64,000 nt of DNA from Sulfitobacter sp. LCG007. GTDB taxonomy: Bacteria; Pseudomonadota; Alphaproteobacteria; Rhodobacterales; Rhodobacteraceae. How positions within the stretch are numbered: position 1 is the first letter of the stretch; each line of letters opens with the position of its first letter. The position numbers and the translations under genes were made by a program. This document shows, in pieces, positions 32,531 through 42,044 of this stretch. Location of the stretch: assembly GCF_040801785.1 (NCBI RefSeq), contig NZ_CP161805.1:3534001-3598000 (forward strand), written 5' to 3'. Under the pieces are notes generated by a model. The model saw nothing but the letters and a program-made list of their open reading frames with translations. It ran no database searches and was not told where the DNA came from.

Positions 32531-33349
32531 CTACTGCCCCAGTTTCTTGTGCACCTCGTCGAGGTCGATTTCGCCGGTGGGCATCGGGTTGGCCGGGTTC
32601 TCGAAGTCGTATCTGAAGACCTCGAAATCGCGCTTGTACATCTCGTAGACGAGATGCATCGACAGATCGTCGAAGTAGTCCTCGACCGGATGCGCCCGTT
32701 TCGGCCCGTGGCGCGCGCTTTCGTTGAAGCGCGGCACTTCCGAAAGGGTGACGGGAACCGGCGTTTCTATGGCGTCGAGCACCGCCTGCATCCCCTCCTG
32801 GAACAGCTCGGTCCAGATGATGCGATCGTAGGTGCCGCCATTCACGATGAAGGTGCTGACATGGCCGGACATGGCAGACCAGTGAATGTCCGGCTCCATC
32901 GGCTTGCGGAAGCGCACACTGTCGCGCGCAAAAAGCAGGAACCGTCGAAACGAGGCGATCTGGTCGAATTCGCCGCTGCCGTCCTCGCCGCCGACCTCGA
33001 TGCCGTATTTCTGCGCCAGGATCGGGACCAGCGCCCCGCGGTATCGGTTCCCGTTGCGCTGGATGCCGCAGATCTTGTCGAAGAACGAACTCAGGATCCG
33101 CGTGTAGGGATTGCGCACGCAGGTGAAGGCGTAGGAGCCGTGTCGCCGCACGTTCGCGGCGATCAGGGGCTGGCTTTGCTCCATGGCCCATTTGTGCAGA
33201 CCCTGTTGAGCATCATGGATGTCGCCGTCGTAGAACCGACCGTGATCGGAATAGTAGAGGATCTGCCCGATGGTCGAACAGGCGCATTTTGGCACCACGC
33301 GGTAGACCACGCTCTCGCTCGGCGTCATCCAGGTGCCGGGGAAACTCAT
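32531..33349 (-). CDS. sulfotransferase family 2 protein
   Basis: Predicted 272 residues. The PAPS 5'-phosphosulfate loop VPKCACSTI (about 18-26) and the 3'-phosphate motif RNPYTRILSSF are present, as in carbohydrate or lipid sulfotransferases. It would transfer sulfate from PAPS onto a glycan or glycolipid. It is head-to-head with the GT14 gene, which suggests they act on the same polymer or lipid. Confidence 0.87.
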   Translation of the reverse strand: MSFPGTWMTPSESVVYRVVPKCACSTIGQILYYSDHGRFYDGDIHDAQQGLHKWAMEQSQPLIAANVRRHGSYAFTCVRNPYTRILSSFFDKICGIQRNGNRYRGALVPILAQKYGIEVGGEDGSGEFDQIASFRRFLLFARDSVRFRKPMEPDIHWSAMSGHVSTFIVNGGTYDRIIWTELFQEGMQAVLDAIETPVPVTLSEVPRFNESARHGPKRAHPVEDYFDDLSMHLVYEMYKRDFEVFRYDFENPANPMPTGEIDLDEVHKKLGQ

Positions 33350-33489
33350 GCTGATCCTGCTCCTTCGGCCCAGTCGCAAACTGCCTGGCGACCAGATGTC
33401 CTGCGCCTGCCCGTCAAGGCTGTTTATTCGTCCGCGCTTCCTCTCTATCAATGGTCGGGGGACGGGGCAAAAGGCAGACGCTCAGGTAC

Positions 33490-35067
33490 ATGGCAAAAAT
33501 TGCCTACATTCTGCTTTGTCACAAGACCCCCGACGCGATCATCGCGCAGGCACGCCGCCTGACCTCGGCCGGCGACTTCATCGTCATCCACTTCGATGCC
33601 CGGTCGGCGGACCGGGACTTTGCCCGCGTGCGAGAAGCGCTCGCCGACAATGGCTCGGTCGCCTTTGCCAAGCGGCGCGTGCGCTGCGGCTGGGGACAGT
33701 GGTCGCTGGTCCGCGCGACGCTCAATGCACTGGAGACGGCGCTAACCGCCTTTCCGCAGGCCACGCATTTCTACATGCTTTCGGGAGACTGCATGCCCAT
33801 CAAGTCGGCAGAATATGCCCATGCCTTCCTCGATGCCGAAGATACCGACTACATCGAAAGCGTTCCCTTCTTCGGCAGCGACTGGATCCGCACCGGACCT
33901 CGCGAAGAGCGGCTGATCTACCGGCATTTCTTCAACGAACGCAGCCGCAAGCGGTTGTTCTACGCCAGCCTCGCCCTGCAGACCCGTCTCGGTCTGGCGC
34001 GTGCGCTGCCAAAGGATCTGGAGATCAGGATCGGCAGTCAGTGGTGGTGCCTGCGCCGCGAGACAGTGGCCGCAGTCCTTGGCTTCGTCCGCGCCAGGCC
34101 GGACGTGATCCGCTTCTTTCGCACCACATGGATCCCGGACGAGACCTTCTTCCAGACTCTGGTGCACCATCTCGTCCCGACCCCCGAGATCCGGTCGCGC
34201 ACGCTGACCTTCCTGATCTTCAGCGACTACGGAATGCCGGTCACCTTCTACAACGACCACTATGACTTGCTGCTGGCGCAGGACTACCTCTTCGCCCGCA
34301 AGATCAGCCCCGAGGCAAGCGACCTGCAGGCCCGCCTGGGGCAGCTCTATTGCGCGCGGGGCGTCGATTTCCAGATCTCGAACGAGGGCCGCGCGCTCTA
34401 CCACTTCCTGACCGGCCGGGGCCGGGTCGGAAGGCGGTTCACCCCCCGCTTCTGGGAAAAGGACGCCACGCTGGGACCGGACCGCGAACTGCTGATCGTG
34501 GTGTGCAAGAAATGGCATGTCGCGAAGCGCATCCTCGACAGGGTCCGCCATGTGACCAACCTCCCCGCGCTCGAGTACATATTCAATGAAACCGGCGCCG
34601 CCCTTCCCGACCTCGGCGGGATCGAGAAGACACTCGAGAAACGCACACGCCATCGCAGGGTCCTGATGCGCATGCTGTTCGACCACTTCGGCGCCGACAG
34701 GCTGGTCGTCTGCATGGACCCGGCGAACTTCGACCTGTTGACCGATTTCTCCTCGGACCGCTGCATCACAAGGCTTCTCGAAGTCGAATGCACCTTTTCC
34801 GACGACTATCTCGCGGGTCACGCCGTGCGGGTCGGGCTTGCCGGCGAGCGCACGCCGCCGGCGATGCTGAGATCGCTCCTGCCGACCCTGCGGCTCGATA
34901 TCGCGCATGAGACCGAACGGCTGCGCGATGCAGGCTTCGACAACCTCTGCCGGATGCGCGAAACTGCCGGTGTCGAGGAAAACGCCCGGGCTCTGTCGGG
35001 ATTTCTCGGCTTGACGCAGGACGCGGCCCGACAGATCGCCGCGACAGATCATCTTTTTGCCGATTGA
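33490..35067 (+). CDS. GT14-type glycosyltransferase with large C-terminal DUF5928-type domain
   Basis: Predicted 525 residues. The first part (about 1-270) has the beta-1,6-N-acetylglucosaminyltransferase (core-2/I-branching, GT14) pattern: YILLCHKTPD, IVIHFDARSADRDF, HFYMLSGDCMPIKS and GSQWWCLRRETV. The rest (about 300-525) fits DUF5928, a domain of unknown function seen fused to this transferase in Rhodobacterales. The ATG at 33490 fits the family N-terminus. It likely builds a cell-surface glycan. Confidence 0.87.
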   Translation: MAKIAYILLCHKTPDAIIAQARRLTSAGDFIVIHFDARSADRDFARVREALADNGSVAFAKRRVRCGWGQWSLVRATLNALETALTAFPQATHFYMLSGDCMPIKSAEYAHAFLDAEDTDYIESVPFFGSDWIRTGPREERLIYRHFFNERSRKRLFYASLALQTRLGLARALPKDLEIRIGSQWWCLRRETVAAVLGFVRARPDVIRFFRTTWIPDETFFQTLVHHLVPTPEIRSRTLTFLIFSDYGMPVTFYNDHYDLLLAQDYLFARKISPEASDLQARLGQLYCARGVDFQISNEGRALYHFLTGRGRVGRRFTPRFWEKDATLGPDRELLIVVCKKWHVAKRILDRVRHVTNLPALEYIFNETGAALPDLGGIEKTLEKRTRHRRVLMRMLFDHFGADRLVVCMDPANFDLLTDFSSDRCITRLLEVECTFSDDYLAGHAVRVGLAGERTPPAMLRSLLPTLRLDIAHETERLRDAGFDNLCRMRETAGVEENARALSGFLGLTQDAARQIAATDHLFAD

Positions 35068-35076
35068 GGTTTCCTT

Positions 35077-35454
35077 ATGGCCTACGACTACGACGACCAG
35101 AACATCTTCGCGAAGATCCTGCGCGCGGAAATTCCCAACAAGACCGTGCTCGAGACAGAGCATACGCTGGCCTTTCGCGACATCGCCCCGCAGGCACCGG
35201 TTCATGTGCTGGTGATCCCGAAGGGACCGTATGTGACCTACGACCATTTCGCCGCCGAAGCCTCGGATGCCGAAATTCTCGATTTCACCCGGACGCTGGC
35301 GAAGGTCTGCGCCATGGAAGGGGTGACGGCGGACGGACAGGACGGCAATCGCGTAATCGCGAATGCAGGACATCACGGCGTTCAGGAGGTGCCGCACATG
35401 CATGTGCACGTCCTTGGCGGGCGCATGCTCGGACGCATGCTTGCCCCTGCCTGA
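35077..35454 (+). CDS. HIT family nucleotide hydrolase/transferase
   Basis: Predicted 125 residues with the histidine triad HMHVHVLGG (H107, H109, H111), the HinT/PKCI subgroup of purine phosphoramidases. NIFAKILRAEIPNKTV is the usual N-terminus. It hydrolyses nucleoside phosphoramidates. It follows the GT14 gene by 9 bases, probably in the same transcript. Confidence 0.94.
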   Translation: MAYDYDDQNIFAKILRAEIPNKTVLETEHTLAFRDIAPQAPVHVLVIPKGPYVTYDHFAAEASDAEILDFTRTLAKVCAMEGVTADGQDGNRVIANAGHHGVQEVPHMHVHVLGGRMLGRMLAPA

Positions 35455-35567
35455 CGCTTCGTGCGAACCCCTTCCCGAACCGGCGTTGCGCGGAACGTGC
35501 GAAGCGCCTTCCGCGTTATCGGCTTGCGGGCCTCAGGCGCGCCAGAAGAACCAGAAGGAACCGAGAC

Positions 35568-36329
35568 ATGCCCAACGATGCCGCGATAACGCTGAACGCG
35601 CCCCCGGAAGGTCTCGATCTCGCGACGCATGCCTTCTTTCTCGATTTCGACGGGACGCTTGTCGCGATCGCCCCGCAGCCCGATGCCGTGAGGCTCGCCC
35701 CCGAAACCGCCAGCCTCGTCGAGCGGCTTTATGACGCGACCGATGGCGCAGTGGCCATCGTGACGGGTCGGGCCCTGTCCGGTCTGCGGCCGCATCTGGG
35801 CCCTCTTTCGCTGGTGATCGCCGGCTCGCACGGACACGAAATCCACTGGCCGGGTGACGATATCCCCGGCGCGCCCGACCAGGCCGAGGAACTTTCCGCG
35901 GCACATGACATGCTGCGCCCCTTCGCCGAGTCCCGCGGCCTGAGGCTGGAGCGCAAGCCGGGGGCGGTTGCGCTGCACTACCGCAGCGCGCCAGAGCACG
36001 GCGGGGCAAGTCGCGATGCCGTCGACGCCGCGGTTGACGGCGACAGCGCGCTGCGCGCCATCCACGGCAATATGGTAAGCGAGGTGGCACTGACCCGCTC
36101 GGGCAAGGACGTTGCCGTTCGCGAACTGCTTAAATCCGCGCCGTTTCACTCGAAAACGCCGATCATGGTAGGCGATGACGTGACGGACGAAGACGGTTTC
36201 CGCGCCGCTTCCGAGACGGGAGGCTTCGGCCTGAGGATCGGAACGGCACAGACGACCGCGCGCTACCAGGTTGAAACCATGGACGATTTCCACCGCTGGC
36301 TGGCGAAGCTTCTGGCGGGCGTCCGTTAG
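35568..36329 (+). CDS. otsB: trehalose-6-phosphate phosphatase
   Basis: Predicted 253 residues of the HAD superfamily. The nucleophile motif DFDGTL has D26 and D28; GSHGHEI and GDDVTDEDGF give the remaining HAD motifs. It dephosphorylates trehalose-6-phosphate to trehalose. It is separated from otsA by about 135 bases, so the two are likely coregulated but may have separate promoters. Confidence 0.93.
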   Translation: MPNDAAITLNAPPEGLDLATHAFFLDFDGTLVAIAPQPDAVRLAPETASLVERLYDATDGAVAIVTGRALSGLRPHLGPLSLVIAGSHGHEIHWPGDDIPGAPDQAEELSAAHDMLRPFAESRGLRLERKPGAVALHYRSAPEHGGASRDAVDAAVDGDSALRAIHGNMVSEVALTRSGKDVAVRELLKSAPFHSKTPIMVGDDVTDEDGFRAASETGGFGLRIGTAQTTARYQVETMDDFHRWLAKLLAGVR

Positions 36330-36345
36330 AATGATGCCAATGACC

Positions 36346-36370
36346 GGAACCTTGACCTGCACCCCGTGTT
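36346..36370 (+). promoter_or_regulatory. candidate ECF (EcfG-like) promoter of otsA
   Basis: GGAAC (36346-36350) is followed after 16 bases by TGTT (36367-36370), close to the GGAAC-N16/17-CGTT pattern of alphaproteobacterial general-stress sigma factors, which often drive trehalose synthesis. Many Rhodobacterales lack this system, so the match may be chance. Confidence 0.25.
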
Positions 36371-36464
36371 CCTGTGATGTTCAGTCATGAGTTCAGAAGA
36401 GGTTTCCGAAACGGAGGCTGAGGCACCGCCTCGGTCGCCCCTTATTCATTCCGAGTGAGCCAGG

Positions 36465-37877
36465 ATGTCAGAAAGACTTGTCGTCGTCTCCAACCGGATC
36501 CCCATGGGCGACCATCCGTCCGGCGGTCTCGTGGTCGCGCTGCACGATGCGCTGAGCGAGATCGGAGGGGTTTGGATCGGCGTGCACCCCGACCGCGTGG
36601 AAGACCCTCGGGATTCGGGCCTGTTCACGATCGCGGAGGAGCCCTACACCCGGCTCGGGGTCCATCTGAGCGAGGCCGAGTGGGAGACTTACTATCTGGG
36701 ATTCTCGAATTCCGTGCTCTGGCCGATCTGTCACCGGCGGGTCGATCTGGTGGAGTTGAAACGCGAGTACGACGAGGGCTACCTCGCCGTGAATGCGCGC
36801 CTTGCCGGTCTCATCGCCAAGGAACTGAGGCCCGATGACTTGGTCTGGGTGCACGACTACCACTTCTTTCCCCTGGCTCAGGAATTGCGCAAGCTGGGCG
36901 TGAAGGCGAGGATAGGCTTTTTCCTTCACATACCCTTCCCTGCGCTCGGCGACCTTCGGGCGCTGCCGAACCCCGAGGATTTCGCGCGCTGGCTCGCCGC
37001 ATACGACCTTGTGGGCTTGCAGACGAAATCAGACACGGCCCGCTGCCTCGAGATGTTCCGGTCCGATCCGAGGGCCGAGTTCCTGCCTGATGGCCGCATC
37101 AAGTTCGCCTCTTCCGAGGTCACCGTGCGCTCTTTCCCCATCGGCATCGACGTGAAGGCCTTCCGCTCGTCGGCCGAGGCGGACATGTCCGACAGCGCCT
37201 TCGGGCCCGACATGCTGGGCGATATCGTGATAGGGGTGGATCGTCTCGACTACTCGAAAGGCATCCCGACACGCTTCCATGCCTTCGGACGCTATCTCGA
37301 GCGGCGCACGAACAAGGACAGCAGGACCAGCCTGGTGCAGATCTCGCCGCCGACGCGCGAGGAGGTCGCCGCCTATCAGCAGATCCGCCAGGAGCTCGAA
37401 GAGATCGCCGGACATCTGAACGGCGAGTATTCCGAACTCGACTGGACGCCGATCCGCTACATTCACCGCTCGATCGACCGCGAAATCCTTGCCCAGCTCT
37501 ACCGGCGCGCCCGCGCCTGCCTGGTGACGCCCTTCGCGGACGGGATGAACCTCGTGGCCAAGGAATACATCGCCGCCCAGGATCCCGAGGATCCCGGCGT
37601 GCTTGTCCTGTCACGTCTGGCCGGTGCCGCCGAGGCCATGGAAGACGCGCTGCTCGTCAACCCCTACGACATCGAGGAAATGGCCGAAGCCATCGAGACC
37701 GCCCTGACCATGTCCCGCGAGGAACGTCAGGCCCGGTACCGCGCCTGCTACGCCGCCGTCGAAGCCAGCGATATCGCGGTGTGGCGCAAGGACTTCCTGA
37801 ACGTCTTCCGGAACGGGACACGCGGTCTGCGCATGTGGGACAGGAACGCGAACCACGACGATCCTGTCCCCGGCTGA
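36465..37877 (+). CDS. otsA: trehalose-6-phosphate synthase (GT20)
   Basis: Predicted 470 residues, the OtsA length. Signature segments are VSNRIP, VWVHDYHFFPLA, IGFFLHIPFP, VDRLDYSKGIP and VTPFADGMNLVAKEY. It makes trehalose-6-phosphate from UDP-glucose and glucose-6-phosphate, acting before OtsB. It is convergent with sqdB, with only 4 bases between stops. Confidence 0.96.
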   Translation: MSERLVVVSNRIPMGDHPSGGLVVALHDALSEIGGVWIGVHPDRVEDPRDSGLFTIAEEPYTRLGVHLSEAEWETYYLGFSNSVLWPICHRRVDLVELKREYDEGYLAVNARLAGLIAKELRPDDLVWVHDYHFFPLAQELRKLGVKARIGFFLHIPFPALGDLRALPNPEDFARWLAAYDLVGLQTKSDTARCLEMFRSDPRAEFLPDGRIKFASSEVTVRSFPIGIDVKAFRSSAEADMSDSAFGPDMLGDIVIGVDRLDYSKGIPTRFHAFGRYLERRTNKDSRTSLVQISPPTREEVAAYQQIRQELEEIAGHLNGEYSELDWTPIRYIHRSIDREILAQLYRRARACLVTPFADGMNLVAKEYIAAQDPEDPGVLVLSRLAGAAEAMEDALLVNPYDIEEMAEAIETALTMSREERQARYRACYAAVEASDIAVWRKDFLNVFRNGTRGLRMWDRNANHDDPVPG

Positions 37878-37881
37878 GGCC

Positions 37882-39045
37882 TTATCTCCAGAGTGAGACG
37901 CAGGGGATTTTGGTTGTGTCGCATCGCTGTGCGTATTTGCGGGCGATCTCGCTGACTTCCTTGAGGATGCCCTCGGCGCTTTCGAGCTTGACGGGTTCGA
38001 GGCCGAGGCCGAGGAAGCGGTCGTTGGCCACGAAGAGCTCGTTCTCGGCGGCCTCGTTGCGCGGGTTGTCGAGATAGGCGATCTCGGCCCCCATCATGTC
38101 GTGGATCATCTGCGCCAGGTCGCGCACCCGGTGGGTCTCGGTCATCTGGTTGAGGATGTTGACCCGCTCGCCCGACTGCGGCGGGTTCTCCAGCGCCAGC
38201 TCGATGCAGCGGCAGGTGTCCTGGATGTGGATGAAGGCCCGCGTCTGGCCCCCCGTCCCGTGCACCGTCATCGGATAGTCGATCGCCGCCTGCATGATGA
38301 AGCGGTTCAGCACCGTCCCGTAATCCCCGTCGTAGTCGAAGCGGTTGATCAGCCGCTCGTCCATCCGCGTCTCGTCGGTCTGCGTGCCCCAGACGATGCC
38401 CTGGTGCAGGTCGGTGATCTTCACCCCGTCGTTCTTGTTGTAGAAGGCGAAGAGCAGCTGGTCCTGGCTTTTCGTCATGTGGTAGATCGAGCCCGGGTTG
38501 GTCGGGTAGAGGATCTCGGTCTCGGTCTCGCCCGCCGGCGTGTCCACCTTCACCTTCAGATAGCCCTCGGGGATCTTCATCCCCGCCGTGCCGTAGCCGT
38601 AGACCCCCATGGTCCCGAGGTGGATCAGATGCACGTCCAGGCCCGATTCAACGATCGCGGCCAGCACGTCGTTGGTCGCGTTGATGTTGTTGGACACCGT
38701 GTAGCGCTTGTGCGCCGAGGACTTCATCGAATAGGGCGCCGCGCGCTGCTCGGCGAAATGGATGATCGCGTCCGGCTTCTCGTCCTGGATCAGCGTCAGA
38801 AGCCGGTGGTAATGCTCGCCCACCGTGAAGTTGTGGAACTTGATCTCCTTGCCCGTCAGCTCCTTCCAGACCCGCAGACGCTCGCCCACCGGACGGATCG
38901 GCGTCAGGCTGTCGACCTCAAGCTCCAGGTCGATCTCGCGCCGGCTGAGGTTGTCCACGATGATGACCTCATGCCCGCGCTGCGACAGGTACAACGCGTT
39001 CGGCCACCCGCAGAAACCGTCACCCCCCAGTATGATAACCTTCAT
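37882..39045 (-). CDS. sqdB: UDP-sulfoquinovose synthase
   Basis: Predicted 387 residues of the extended SDR family. The nucleotide loop GGDGFCGW (about 7-14), the catalytic triad T145, Y188 and K192 (YHMTK), and the SqdB-specific [13 protein letters not shown] and [13 protein letters not shown] motifs are present. It makes UDP-sulfoquinovose from UDP-glucose and sulfite, the first step to the sulfolipid SQDG. The glycosyltransferase genes sqdC/sqdX and sqdD are not adjacent, so the lipid-assembly partners lie elsewhere. Confidence 0.93.
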   Translation of the reverse strand: MKVIILGGDGFCGWPNALYLSQRGHEVIIVDNLSRREIDLELEVDSLTPIRPVGERLRVWKELTGKEIKFHNFTVGEHYHRLLTLIQDEKPDAIIHFAEQRAAPYSMKSSAHKRYTVSNNINATNDVLAAIVESGLDVHLIHLGTMGVYGYGTAGMKIPEGYLKVKVDTPAGETETEILYPTNPGSIYHMTKSQDQLLFAFYNKNDGVKITDLHQGIVWGTQTDETRMDERLINRFDYDGDYGTVLNRFIMQAAIDYPMTVHGTGGQTRAFIHIQDTCRCIELALENPPQSGERVNILNQMTETHRVRDLAQMIHDMMGAEIAYLDNPRNEAAENELFVANDRFLGLGLEPVKLESAEGILKEVSEIARKYAQRCDTTKIPCVSLWR

Positions 39046-39233
39046 CGCCCGTAACTCCCAAGCCTCTGCCAGATTTGCGCCTGTATTGTCGAAACGGCCA
39101 CGATTGGCAATTCAATATGGAACGACACACACAACACCCGGAAACAGGCCCTTGACCTCCCCCGCACCCGTCATTTTTCGTGCATCTCGCAACCGCGGCA
39201 TCTAGAGCTTCGACGAAAAGTCCGGATGGAAAC

Positions 39234-40163
39234 ATGACAGAACAAGAGACCCGACGCAGACCCGACTGGATCGCCGCCGACTGGGGAACATCGAACCTGC
39301 GCCTCTGGCGGATGACCGCCGCGGGAAAGGTGCTCGGCCCCGTGCTGAACGGTCCCGGCATGGGCAGGCTGTCCCCCGGGGAATTCGAACCCTCCCTGCT
39401 GGAACTGCTCGAGGCCGACCTGCCGGAAAGCGGCAGCCTGACCGTGATCTGCTGCGGCATGGTCGGCGCGCGGCAGGGATGGAGCGAGGCGCGCTATCGC
39501 GCCGTCCCCTGCACACCGCCCGGTTTTGCCGAAGCGACGCCGGCCCCTGCCCGCGATCCGCGCCTGTCGGTCCGCATCCTGCCGGGATTGAGCCAGTCGA
39601 CGCCCGCTGACGTGATGCGCGGAGAGGAAACCCAGATCGCCGGCTTTCTTGCGGCCGAGCCCGGATTTGACGGTGTGCTCTGCCTGCCGGGCACCCATTG
39701 CAAATGGGTCCATGTCTCTGCCGGCGAGATCGTGAGCTTCCGCACCTTCATGACCGGCGAGATCTTCGCCCTGCTCGCGGAACAGTCCGTGCTGCGCCAT
39801 TCCGTTGCCGCGACCGAGTTCGAGCCGGCGCCCTTCGCGGAGGCCGTGGGCAGGGCGCTGTCCTCTCCCCAGGCGCTGGCGGGCGATCTGTTCTCGCTCC
39901 GCGCGGAAAGCCTGCTTGACGGGCTGGACCCGGCGGTGGCCCGATCGCGTCTGTCCGGCCTGCTGATCGGAGCGGAACTCGCCGCGGCGCGGCCTTACTG
40001 GCTGGGCCGGGACGTCGTCGTGATCGGTGCCAGCGGGATCGCGCGCTCCTATGCCGTCGCACTTTCCGGCCAGGGGTTGGCGGCGCGCACCACCGATGCC
40101 GAACAGGCGACCCTGCGCGGCCTTTGCGCCGCTTACGCCCAGATCGAGGAGACGAACGGATGA
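39234..40163 (+). CDS. dgoK: 2-dehydro-3-deoxygalactonokinase
   Basis: Predicted 309 residues of the DgoK family in the ASKHA fold: IAADWGTSNLRLW at the N-terminus, a middle GVLCLPGTHCKWVHV and a late VVIGASGIA. It phosphorylates 2-keto-3-deoxygalactonate in galactonate and De Ley-Doudoroff galactose catabolism. The stop overlaps dgoA (ATGA). No galactonate dehydratase gene is nearby. Confidence 0.93.
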   Translation: MTEQETRRRPDWIAADWGTSNLRLWRMTAAGKVLGPVLNGPGMGRLSPGEFEPSLLELLEADLPESGSLTVICCGMVGARQGWSEARYRAVPCTPPGFAEATPAPARDPRLSVRILPGLSQSTPADVMRGEETQIAGFLAAEPGFDGVLCLPGTHCKWVHVSAGEIVSFRTFMTGEIFALLAEQSVLRHSVAATEFEPAPFAEAVGRALSSPQALAGDLFSLRAESLLDGLDPAVARSRLSGLLIGAELAAARPYWLGRDVVVIGASGIARSYAVALSGQGLAARTTDAEQATLRGLCAAYAQIEETNG

Positions 40164-40765
40164 GCCGGGAAATCATCGCCATCCTGCGCGGCGTACGCCC
40201 GGACGAGTGCGAAGACATCACCGAGGCGCTGATCGCCGCCGGAATTACCCGCATCGAGGTTCCGCTCAATTCTCCGGGCCCGCTCGACAGTATCTCGCGG
40301 ATGCGCGCGCTTGCCGGAAACCGCGCGATGATCGGTGCGGGCACGGTCCTGACGCCGCAGGACGTCGCCGAGCTGGCGCGGATCGGCGCGCAGTTCGTCG
40401 TCTCGCCCGACTGCAACGCGGACGTCATCCGCGCCACCAAGGTGGCCGGAATGCTTTCGTACCCGGGCGTCTTCACCGCCAGCGAATGCTTTTCGGCGCT
40501 GAGGGCGGGGGCGGACGGGCTGAAGTTCTTCCCGGCAGGCCAGCTCGGGCCGAAGGGGTTGTCGGCGTTGCGCGCGGTGCTTCCGCCAGATGTGCCGACC
40601 TATGCCGTCGGAGGTGTCGGGCCGCAGGATTTCGCGGACTGGTTCGCGGCCGGTGTCGCCGGCTTCGGTATCGGCTCCGCGCTTTACCAGCCGGGCCTTT
40701 CCGCCGCCGAGGTGGGCGAGCGCGCGCAGATGATGGTCGCGGCATATGACGCCGCCGCCGGCTGA
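40160..40765 (+). CDS. dgoA: 2-dehydro-3-deoxy-6-phosphogalactonate aldolase
   Basis: Predicted 201 residues, class I KDPG/KDPGal aldolase. The Schiff-base lysine is in the middle of the barrel (DVIRATKVAG) and GLKFFPAG is the phosphate-binding strand; IGAGTVLTPQDV is conserved. It splits KDPGal into pyruvate and glyceraldehyde-3-phosphate. Coupled to dgoK by a 4-base overlap. Confidence 0.93.
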   Translation: MSREIIAILRGVRPDECEDITEALIAAGITRIEVPLNSPGPLDSISRMRALAGNRAMIGAGTVLTPQDVAELARIGAQFVVSPDCNADVIRATKVAGMLSYPGVFTASECFSALRAGADGLKFFPAGQLGPKGLSALRAVLPPDVPTYAVGGVGPQDFADWFAAGVAGFGIGSALYQPGLSAAEVGERAQMMVAAYDAAAG

Positions 40766-40827
40766 TGCACGGACCCTGTCACGCCCGGACGCCCCGCCAC
40801 GCGCATTTTCCGCCCGTCAGGATCTTC

Positions 40828-40897
40828 TTGACCGGGATGCGCGGCCAGCCCTACTGTCATGAAATACTTTGTCGCGCGTAAAGATTTTGACCGGGAT
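40828..40897 (+). repeat. short direct repeat upstream of the LacI gene
   Basis: The 11-mer TTGACCGGGAT occurs at 40828-40838 and 40887-40897. The first copy could supply a -35 (TTGACC) with TACTGT 18 bases downstream as a weak -10 for the LacI gene. Between the copies lies a partial palindrome CTTTGTCGCGCGTAAAG (40867-40883) that shares the GTAAA half-site with the candidate operator at 42031. Confidence 0.4.
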
Positions 40898-40959
40898 CGG
40901 CAATATCCGCCGCGCGGATCATTTGCGGAACCGACGCGCTGAAATCGGGGAACGGTCGC

Positions 40960-41994
40960 ATGTCAGGCAAGTCAGGCAAGCGGATCAGGAACATGGAAGA
41001 GTTTGCCGAGGTCAGCGGCATCTCCCGGCCGACCCTGTCGAAGTATTTCCACGACCCGGAAAGCGTGAGGGCCTCGTCCCGCGAGCGGATCGAGACCGCG
41101 CTGGCGCAGTTCGACTACCGGCCCAACATCTTCGCCATGAACCAGAACCGCAAGCTCACGCGGACCATCGGCATCCTCGTGCCCTACCTCGCCGACCCGT
41201 TCTTCGCCGAGATGGTCAGAATGATCGAACGGCAATGCATCGACGCCGGCTATTGGCCCATCGTGTTCAGCGCGCATGGCGAGAAGGAACTGGAGAACAA
41301 CGCGCTTTCGACGCTGCAGTCGCTGCGGCCGGCCGGCGCGCTGATCGCCCCGCTGGGGCGCAACTCGGACCTGCACGCCGTGGAAGAATTCACCCGCGAG
41401 GTGCCGACTGTCGTCTTCGACAGCAACGTCAAGGTGGGCAAGGCTTTCGTGGGTTCGAACAACTTCCATGGCATCCCGCTGATCGTCGATTATCTGTGCC
41501 GCACGGGCGAGCCGCCCTGCTTTCTTGAAATGCCCCCGGTCAATCCCAACGCCAACAAGCGGCGCGAGGCCTATGTGCAGGCGATGGAGCAGCTTGGCCA
41601 CGAGCCGAAGGTGATCCGTGTCGAGGGCGGAAACTGGGATTTCGAACAGATCGGCCAGAGCGAGGGGACGCGCCTGATCGAGGCGCGCGCCCTGCCCTCC
41701 GACACCGTGCTTTGCAGCAACGACCGGCTTGCCATCGGCCTGCTTGCGGCGGCCTATCAGAAAGGACTTCGGGTGGGGCACGGACCCGGCTGCGCCCTGC
41801 GCGTGGCAGGCTACGACGATCACCCCTGGGCGCGGTTCACCTGCCCTCCGCTGACGACGGTATCGCAGGATTACAAGGCCATCACCGAACGCAGCTTCCA
41901 GACGCTTCTGGGCATCATCCGCGGGGAGAACGTGCCCGAGGAACGGCACGAGATCCTGTTCGAATGCCGTCTGGTTCTGCGCTCCTCGGCCTGA
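40960..41994 (+). CDS. LacI family transcriptional regulator
   Basis: Predicted 344 residues. The HTH is at about 12-32 (NMEEFAEVSGISRPTLSKYFHDP) with the hinge near 55, then a periplasmic-binding-protein-like effector domain (GILVPYLADPFFAEMVRMIE ... GYDDHPWARFTCPPLTTV). Position between dgoKA and the polyol operon suggests it controls one or both, probably repressing the polyol genes via the site at 42031-42044. Confidence 0.93.
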   Translation: MSGKSGKRIRNMEEFAEVSGISRPTLSKYFHDPESVRASSRERIETALAQFDYRPNIFAMNQNRKLTRTIGILVPYLADPFFAEMVRMIERQCIDAGYWPIVFSAHGEKELENNALSTLQSLRPAGALIAPLGRNSDLHAVEEFTREVPTVVFDSNVKVGKAFVGSNNFHGIPLIVDYLCRTGEPPCFLEMPPVNPNANKRREAYVQAMEQLGHEPKVIRVEGGNWDFEQIGQSEGTRLIEARALPSDTVLCSNDRLAIGLLAAAYQKGLRVGHGPGCALRVAGYDDHPWARFTCPPLTTVSQDYKAITERSFQTLLGIIRGENVPEERHEILFECRLVLRSSA

Positions 41995-42030
41995 GCCGTC
42001 CGGAAAAAGCACGAGAAACGGGCACAATAA

Positions 42031-42044
42031 TTTACGAGAGTAAA
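42031..42044. promoter_or_regulatory. candidate LacI-type operator of the polyol operon
   Basis: A 14-base inverted repeat TTTAC-N4-GTAAA lies 78 bases before the binding-protein ATG, just upstream of a TTGACT (42053-42058) that may be a -35. A second inverted repeat, AACATCA/TGATGTT (42043-42049 and 42066-42072), overlaps it. The -10 is not clear. The adjacent LacI protein is the natural candidate to bind here. Confidence 0.5.

Noticed and set aside
33742-35409. 555-codon frame antisense to the GT14 gene
   Set aside because: No recognisable domain and covers two well supported genes on the other strand.
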